Assembly: GCF_028736215.1 (NCBI RefSeq)
Contig: NZ_CP117883.1
Coordinates: 7,477,738-7,541,737 of the forward strand
Length of the DNA: 64,000 bases
Reading direction: 5' to 3'
DNA from: Mucilaginibacter sp. KACC 22773
GTDB lineage: Bacteria; Bacteroidota; Bacteroidia; Sphingobacteriales; Sphingobacteriaceae
Shown: piece by piece, positions 59,398-64,000 of the stretch
How the letters are laid out: each line of letters opens with the position of its first letter
How positions within the stretch are numbered: position 1 is the first letter of the stretch
Made by a program: the position numbers and the translations under genes
The notes under the pieces: model-generated
What the model was told of the DNA's origin: nothing
Databases searched by the model: none
What the model saw: the letters and a program-made list of their open reading frames with translations, nothing else

Positions 59398-60075
59398 CTA
59401 AATCTTATTTGTTGAAATTTCTTTGACGAAAGCCTTCTTGTTTTTAGATGAACACATGAAAGCATAAATTAAAACAGAATTTAATAACAGATTTGACAAC
59501 CCAGGAATTGTGCCAGCAAGGATGTAAAAATGGTAATTGTTTTTATATATCATATAACTAAAGCATACATAAAACATCACTTTTGCGCAAAAATAAAACA
59601 ACCAGCCGGTTATTGCTAAAAATGGAGGATATTTGATAAGCTCCAGGCCCTCTTGGGCATCTTCTAATAAATTACAATAATAAACAAAAATTAACGCCAA
59701 AACAAACAGCGCCTGAACTACGATTGCGATGGTGTCCCGCTCCCAAAATCCCTGGATAAAAAAAATATCTGCTAATGAAAACAGCACGATAATACCCGTA
59801 AGTATGTAAACTTTTTTTTTATAGGATGGCCTGCTATCAAAAGAGGTTAAAAAATAAATTATAATTGGAAATTCCATAAAACCTACCAAATTATTGCACC
59901 AGGCGTTGCTGTGCTTAATCATTAACAGGTCAAAAAAATTAGCAAGTTCATAAATGTTTATAAATGCAAAATAAGGCAGGTACCATTTAAAATTGTAGTC
60001 AAGTTGCTTATAGCGGTACTTGCAAGCTGCCAATGTTATCGGCAGCGATACTAAATATAAATAATATAATAACAT
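59398..60075 (-). CDS. Seven-span membrane protein, paralogue 2
   Basis: 225 aa, the same length as the gene after it, with matching motifs (NAWCNNLVGFMEFPIIIYFLTS, DIFFIQGFWERDTIA, PGLSNLLLNSVLIYAFMCSS). Clearly a tandem duplication that has diverged. The start ATG lies inside an inverted-repeat arm (60068-60081). No family recognised. Confidence 0.8.
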   Translation of the reverse strand: MLLYYLYLVSLPITLAACKYRYKQLDYNFKWYLPYFAFINIYELANFFDLLMIKHSNAWCNNLVGFMEFPIIIYFLTSFDSRPSYKKKVYILTGIIVLFSLADIFFIQGFWERDTIAIVVQALFVLALIFVYYCNLLEDAQEGLELIKYPPFLAITGWLFYFCAKVMFYVCFSYMIYKNNYHFYILAGTIPGLSNLLLNSVLIYAFMCSSKNKKAFVKEISTNKI

Positions 60076-60164
60076 TCAATACTTCAGGGTCTTTTAAACA
60101 GAAAACAAGAAAAAGCAAGTAGATAAGCACTCTGCTAAAATTAGCATAAATATTGAATGTTATT
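60068..60164 (-). promoter_or_regulatory. Inverted repeat covering the start codon of paralogue 2
   Basis: AATAACATTCAATA (60068-60081, holding the ATG of the minus-strand gene) is perfectly complementary to TATTGAATGTTATT (60151-60164), 69 bases apart. If the far arm is transcribed the start codon would be paired. Confidence 0.45.
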
Positions 60165-60182
60165 GTTAAATTTTACAAACCA

Positions 60183-60536
60183 CTATGGACAATAGGGAGG
60201 ACATGTCTTTCCTTCATTCACCGGATCCAGCCCATCCGCCAGCAAACTACTATCCGATAAGGCGTCAGCATGGCTGCTGTCTTTATCAACGGTGCCAGCA
60301 AGCATCACCGTTGTTTGGCCCGGTGTTGTAGGATGTTTTTCATCATGGGCAGCCAAATGAACCCGCACGCCTGTAGCATGTGCCGGCAGCTTGTTTACAA
60401 AATCTTTAAACGCGTCGATATCAAACCAAACAGATTTGGTATCATTAATACCGTGTGTTTTGTCGATAACGTTTTTACGGGTGGCATGGTAGTGGTCTAC
60501 CATTTTTTTTGCTTCGGTTAAATCAATTTTCTTCAT
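60183..60536 (-). CDS. Small conserved protein with C-terminal CPPYC
   Basis: 117 aa, no signal peptide. N-terminal helix with KMVDHYHATRKNVI, then KSVWFDIDAFKDFVNKLP, and RVHLAAHDEKHPTTPGQTTVMLAG; the tail ends TCPPYCP. I recognise it as a recurrent but unnamed Bacteroidota type with a paired-cysteine tail. The CPPYC could bind a metal or form a disulphide. It stands alone. Confidence 0.7.
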   Translation of the reverse strand: MKKIDLTEAKKMVDHYHATRKNVIDKTHGINDTKSVWFDIDAFKDFVNKLPAHATGVRVHLAAHDEKHPTTPGQTTVMLAGTVDKDSSHADALSDSSLLADGLDPVNEGKTCPPYCP

Positions 60537-60776
60537 GTTAATAAGGGGTTTTTAGTTAGGGTTATACGTGTTTAAACTGCATTGAGTTAATAGAAACAAG
60601 TATAATTTATTTTAATTATAATTCGGCAGTCAGCGATATTTTAATAATATTTTTTTAACCTTTTACGGTAATTCGCAGCCAAAATGTGTGCGAGGCGTTA
60701 GCTAACACCCAACAATAAATGCAGGCGGCGCTACAGGGTGTGGCTGGAATATATGAATTCAAAAATATCTGAGATA

Positions 60777-61427
60777 TTAGGCCTCGTGCGAGTCATCCAA
60801 TAAAAAAACGAAAAGTTCTTTGGGGCCGTGGGCGCCAAGTACCAGGGTTTTCTCAATATCGGCGGTTCGGCTGGGGCCCGTTACGTTGGTGATCATGGAT
60901 GGCAGGCGGTTGCCGTATTTGTTTTTCAACAGTTTAAAACCATCTTTAATATCCATCACCATTTGCGATGTATAAGCCAACACAATGTGTACCGGCGGAT
61001 AGATGCTTAAGCGCCGGCCGGCCATATTACCGTTGGATAACAAAATACTGCCATTGCGGGCTATTAAAGCCTCACACAGGGTAAAGCCAACCTCGGCCAG
61101 GTCAAAGTCTTTATCGGTTTCGTAAAAGGGGTATTCAAAGCGGGCAAGTACTTCCTGCAGGCCGGGCTCCCAGCAGTATATTTTGTGCCAGTTGCGTTCT
61201 TCGGCCAGGGTAAGCAGGGTTTCTATAAATTGCACCTCGTCTTCGCAAAAAATAAACTGGCCGTTAACGGCAGTAAATTGCTCGGCAAAAACAACTTCAG
61301 GTATTTCATCATCAGTTGCGTAAAGCGGCAGGTCTTCCAGTTGAGGATATGGGTTGTCCCTTTTCTCCAATAGTGCCTTGCGGATCTTCTTTAGCAGTTT
61401 TTCTTTTGATGTGGTAATATCCCTCAT
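60777..61427 (-). CDS. LUD-domain protein (LutC/YkgG-like)
   Basis: 216 aa. MRDITTSKEKLLKKIRKALLE, then an LUD domain (about 60-210) with VGFTLCEALIARNGSILLSN and ITNVTGPSRTADIEKTLVLGAHGPKELFVFLLD, the LutC hallmark. LutABC oxidise lactate, but this single gene next to ftsH is a well-kept Bacteroidota arrangement without LutA or LutB, so the role is probably different. A terminator lies between it and ftsH. Confidence 0.9.
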   Translation of the reverse strand: MRDITTSKEKLLKKIRKALLEKRDNPYPQLEDLPLYATDDEIPEVVFAEQFTAVNGQFIFCEDEVQFIETLLTLAEERNWHKIYCWEPGLQEVLARFEYPFYETDKDFDLAEVGFTLCEALIARNGSILLSNGNMAGRRLSIYPPVHIVLAYTSQMVMDIKDGFKLLKNKYGNRLPSMITNVTGPSRTADIEKTLVLGAHGPKELFVFLLDDSHEA

Positions 61428-61440
61428 AGTATAAAAAGGA

Positions 61441-61470
61441 AAGCCACCAGCTAAGCTGATGGCTTTTTTA
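61441..61470. terminator. Hairpin between LUD gene and ftsH
   Basis: AAGCCACCAGC (61441-61451) and GCTGATGGCTT (61455-61465) with one mismatch, T run at 61464-61469. Confidence 0.75.
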
Positions 61471-61483
61471 ATAATGTATTTAA

Positions 61484-63580
61484 TTAAAACTTTGGATCGG
61501 GCTCATCCATCCTTGATAACTCAGGATTGATCACATTCTCGGGTATCGCATTGTTATCTGGAACTAAAGTTGGTTCGCCGTTTACAAACTTATCATAAGC
61601 TGTACGGTGCTCAAAGGGACGTTTGCCCAAAAGCTCTTCCAGGTCGGCCTGAAACAATACTTCTTTCTCCAACAACTTTTTCGCAACTTTTTCTAATCCG
61701 TCGCGGTGCTTAATCAGTAACTCTTTTGTTTTGGCGTATACATCTTCAACCAGGCTTCTAACTTCCGAGTCGATGAGGTTTGCGGTAACGTCAGAGTATG
61801 GTTTGCTAAACTGGTTTTCGCCCTGCGGATCGTAAAACGATACGTTACCAACTTTACCATTCATACCATATATTTTTACCATGCCATAAGCCAGGCGGGT
61901 AATGCGCTCCAAATCACTTAAAGCGCCTGTGGTGATTTTACCGAAAGTAATATCTTCGGCAACACGGCCTCCCATTGATAATATCATATCATCAATCAGC
62001 TCTTCTTTAGCAACCAGGAACCTTTCGTTTGGCAGGTACTGGGCATATCCTAAAGCAGCAACACCACGTGGTACAATTGAAACTTTAACCAGCGGATCGG
62101 TATGCTCTAAAAACCATCCGGCTATAGCATGGCCGGCTTCGTGGTAAGCTACCACACGTTTTTCTTCGGGCGAAATTAAGGTATTCTTTTTCTCCAAACC
62201 ACCAATTACACGGTCAACCGCATCCTGAAAATCCGACATGTCAACCGCCTCTTTGTTTTTACGGGCCGCTATAAGTGCAGCCTCGTTACAAACGTTTGCA
62301 ATTTCGGCACCTGCAAAACCTGGGGTTTGTGCCGATAATTTTTTGGCATCAACATCATCAGATAATTTAAGTGGTTTTAAGTGAACTTTAAATATCTGCT
62401 CACGGCCATTCAAATCGGGTTTATCAATAGATACCTGCCTGTCAAAACGTCCGGGACGTAATAAGGCCGAATCCAATACATCAGGGCGGTTAGTTGCAGC
62501 AAGAATGATGATACCCGAATCGGTACCAAAACCATCCATCTCTACCAGCAGTTGGTTCAATGTGTTTTCGCGTTCGTCATTACCACCAACAATATTGTTT
62601 TTACCACGGGCACGGCCTATGGCGTCAATCTCATCAATAAATATAATACATGGCGCTTTATCTTTTGCCTGGCGGAACAAGTCGCGTACACGTGATGCAC
62701 CTACACCCACAAACATCTCCACAAAATCAGATCCTGAGAGGGAGAAGAACGGAACGTGGGCTTCGCCGGCAACGGCTTTTGCCAATAAGGTTTTACCTGT
62801 ACCCGGCGAACCTACAAGCAATGCGCCTTTAGGAATTTTACCACCCAGGTTGGTGTATTTTTTAGGATTTTTCAGGAAATCAACAATTTCCATCACCTCC
62901 TGCTTGGCTTCTTCTAAACCGGCAACATCATTAAATGTAACGGTTACCTGTGCCTCTTTATCAAACAAGGTTGCTTTTGATTTGCCGATATTGAATATCT
63001 GGCCGCCCGGGCCACCGCCCGAACCACCACTCATACGGCGCATGATAAATATCCACACTGCCGCAAATAATATCACCATAATTACGCCCTGTACAAGCCA
63101 GTTTGATAAAAAGCTTTCGCGGCCCTGTTGCAATTCAAGCGAAACATCACTTAAAGACGGGTCGGCAGCTTGTGCTGCAGCAATTGATTTTTTAAGGCTC
63201 TCAAAAGAGTCGTCGGTAAAAGTATACTGGGGCCCGCTGCTTCCTGCAAACATGTGCTGCTCTTTACCAAGGGCAGTATATTCTGGCTTGGTATCAAGGC
63301 TTTGCTTTTTAATATATACTTCCCCAATGATCAAATCGCCGCTTTTATAAGCTATAATTTTTTCAACATCATGCTGCTTAAGCATCTTGGTTTCAAAATC
63401 CTGGTAGGTTATCCGTTTACCGGTATCATTGCTTAACAGTGTTGTTGCAAGCAGAAATGCTAACACAATGATGCCATAAATCCACATAATATTAAACTTA
63501 GGTGGCTTAGGCGGCGTTTTTTTATTCAGGATCTTCCTGATCGGTTTCGGACTTTCTGATTTATTATCGTTATCTTTCAT
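61484..63580 (-). CDS. ftsH: ATP-dependent zinc metalloprotease FtsH
   Basis: 698 aa. Two transmembrane segments (about 32-48 and 165-185) with a periplasmic loop between. AAA+ Walker A GSPGTGKT near 252-259, Walker B IIFIDEIDAIGR, second region of homology ATNRPDVLDSALLRPGRFDR, and zinc site HEAGH with H480, E481, H484. It degrades membrane and short-lived cytoplasmic proteins. rsfS lies upstream and the LUD gene downstream, a conserved Bacteroidota block. The ATG at 63580 gives a normal length. Confidence 0.96.
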   Translation of the reverse strand: MKDNDNKSESPKPIRKILNKKTPPKPPKFNIMWIYGIIVLAFLLATTLLSNDTGKRITYQDFETKMLKQHDVEKIIAYKSGDLIIGEVYIKKQSLDTKPEYTALGKEQHMFAGSSGPQYTFTDDSFESLKKSIAAAQAADPSLSDVSLELQQGRESFLSNWLVQGVIMVILFAAVWIFIMRRMSGGSGGGPGGQIFNIGKSKATLFDKEAQVTVTFNDVAGLEEAKQEVMEIVDFLKNPKKYTNLGGKIPKGALLVGSPGTGKTLLAKAVAGEAHVPFFSLSGSDFVEMFVGVGASRVRDLFRQAKDKAPCIIFIDEIDAIGRARGKNNIVGGNDERENTLNQLLVEMDGFGTDSGIIILAATNRPDVLDSALLRPGRFDRQVSIDKPDLNGREQIFKVHLKPLKLSDDVDAKKLSAQTPGFAGAEIANVCNEAALIAARKNKEAVDMSDFQDAVDRVIGGLEKKNTLISPEEKRVVAYHEAGHAIAGWFLEHTDPLVKVSIVPRGVAALGYAQYLPNERFLVAKEELIDDMILSMGGRVAEDITFGKITTGALSDLERITRLAYGMVKIYGMNGKVGNVSFYDPQGENQFSKPYSDVTANLIDSEVRSLVEDVYAKTKELLIKHRDGLEKVAKKLLEKEVLFQADLEELLGKRPFEHRTAYDKFVNGEPTLVPDNNAIPENVINPELSRMDEPDPKF

Positions 63581-63670
63581 CTCTTTGTTACGAGCTCAAA
63601 CTTACTATCTATAATTTAAAAAACAAGGTTATTACCATGACGCTATTGCAAGCCTTTATGTGACTATAGC

Positions 63671-64000
63671 TTAAGCGCTTTTGTAATATTTTATTTCGGC
63701 ATCACCCCACAATTCTTCTACGCCATAAAACTCACGCTTGTCTGTCCGGAAAACGTGAATCACAACATCCACATAATCAAGCAGTATCCACTCGCCATAT
63801 TCCAAACCTTCTTTGCGCCAGGGCTCGGTTTGGGTTGCTTTAAAAATTTCATCTTCAATGCTGTTGGCTATCGCTTTTACCTGCGTGGTCGAGTCGGCAT
63901 GGCAAACTACAAAGTAATCTGTTACCGAACTATTTAGGTTACGAAGGTCTAATCTTACAATTTCATTACCTTTTTTTTCCTGGATACCATGTATCGCAAG
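63671..64000 (-). CDS. rsfS: Ribosomal silencing factor RsfS, N-terminal part outside window
   Basis: 109 residues are visible up to the TAA at 63671; the 5' end is beyond the right edge. Motifs: LDLRNLNSSVTDYFVVCHADSTTQVKAIA, WRKEGLEYGEWILLDYVDVVIHVF and EFYGVEELWGDAE, all hallmarks of the RsfS/YbeB/iojap family. It binds ribosomal protein uL14 and blocks subunit joining when nutrients are short. It sits 90 bases upstream of ftsH on the same strand. Confidence 0.94.
   Translation of the reverse strand, partial: LAIHGIQEKKGNEIVRLDLRNLNSSVTDYFVVCHADSTTQVKAIANSIEDEIFKATQTEPWRKEGLEYGEWILLDYVDVVIHVFRTDKREFYGVEELWGDAEIKYYKSA

Noticed and set aside
62505..63350. 281-codon frame on the plus strand inside ftsH
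   Set aside because: Antisense shadow of the conserved AAA+ domain of ftsH.

Overview
The window reads as chromosomal DNA of a Bacteroidota bacterium, most likely family Sphingobacteriaceae (Mucilaginibacter/Pedobacter type). The signs are: TonB-dependent receptors with carboxypeptidase-regulatory N-termini; many lipoproteins; a SprB/CHU_C-type (type IX secretion) fragment; LytTR-type two-component pairs; families almost confined to Bacteroidota (DUF6515, DUF2911, HYC_CC_PP-like, a 188-aa companion of MurQ); and -7 boxes of the form TAnnTTTG. The genus is an inference. No prophage, CRISPR array or complete insertion sequence was seen. About 60 protein genes, one tRNA, one pseudogene and one small non-autonomous transposon-like element are listed.

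Layout. 1-2.1 kb: a GH5 gene cut by the window edge and a GH30 gene, probably the end of a beta-glucan utilisation locus. 2.4-7.4 kb: single-domain response regulator, outer-membrane barrel protein, collagen-like lipoprotein. 7.5-17.2 kb: metzincin-type protease, aspartic protease with PDZ domain, PBP4-type carboxypeptidase, murQ, C-terminal processing protease (cell-wall and envelope proteolysis). 17.4-20.8 kb: GTPases der and era, initiator tRNA, pdxJ. 20.9-21.8 kb: broken SprB/CHU_C adhesin and a MITE-like insertion that split a terminator. 21.9-29.2 kb: lactonase, lipocalin-like lipoprotein, rdgB, SurA-type PPIase, MoxR ATPase, LRR protein kinase. 29.5-36.7 kb: msrA-msrB, glycine-rich DUF6515 protein, and a probable copper-handling group (16-cysteine four-helix protein, TonB receptor, small Cys/His protein). 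37-46.4 kb: hydrolase, LytS/LytTR pair, DUF2911 protein, two immunity-like proteins, NHL lipoprotein, PAS histidine kinase. 46.7-56 kb: Asp-box protein, PEBP/AraC/DinB operon, glnS, Nif3 and zinc-ribbon protein. 56-64 kb: radical SAM protein, NarL-type pair, two paralogous membrane proteins, and the LUD-ftsH-rsfS block, with rsfS cut by the window edge.

The most unusual theme is between the genes. At least a dozen intergenic spaces hold long imperfect palindromes. Their arms are made of a short word repeated with variations, and the word differs from family to family (for example GTCAAGA/ATCAAGA, CAGATGTG/CAGATTT, GAGTGGTTG, TTGATGGT). Some are nested: the same outer shell (CAATGCTATTnAGTTAAG and its complement) encloses unrelated cores at 12.9 kb and 46.5 kb, one core recurs at 53.2 kb without the shell, and in two elements the left half is tandemly duplicated. 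This is my best candidate for an undescribed system. All sequence statements come from reading the window; family assignments come from recognised motifs, without database searches.
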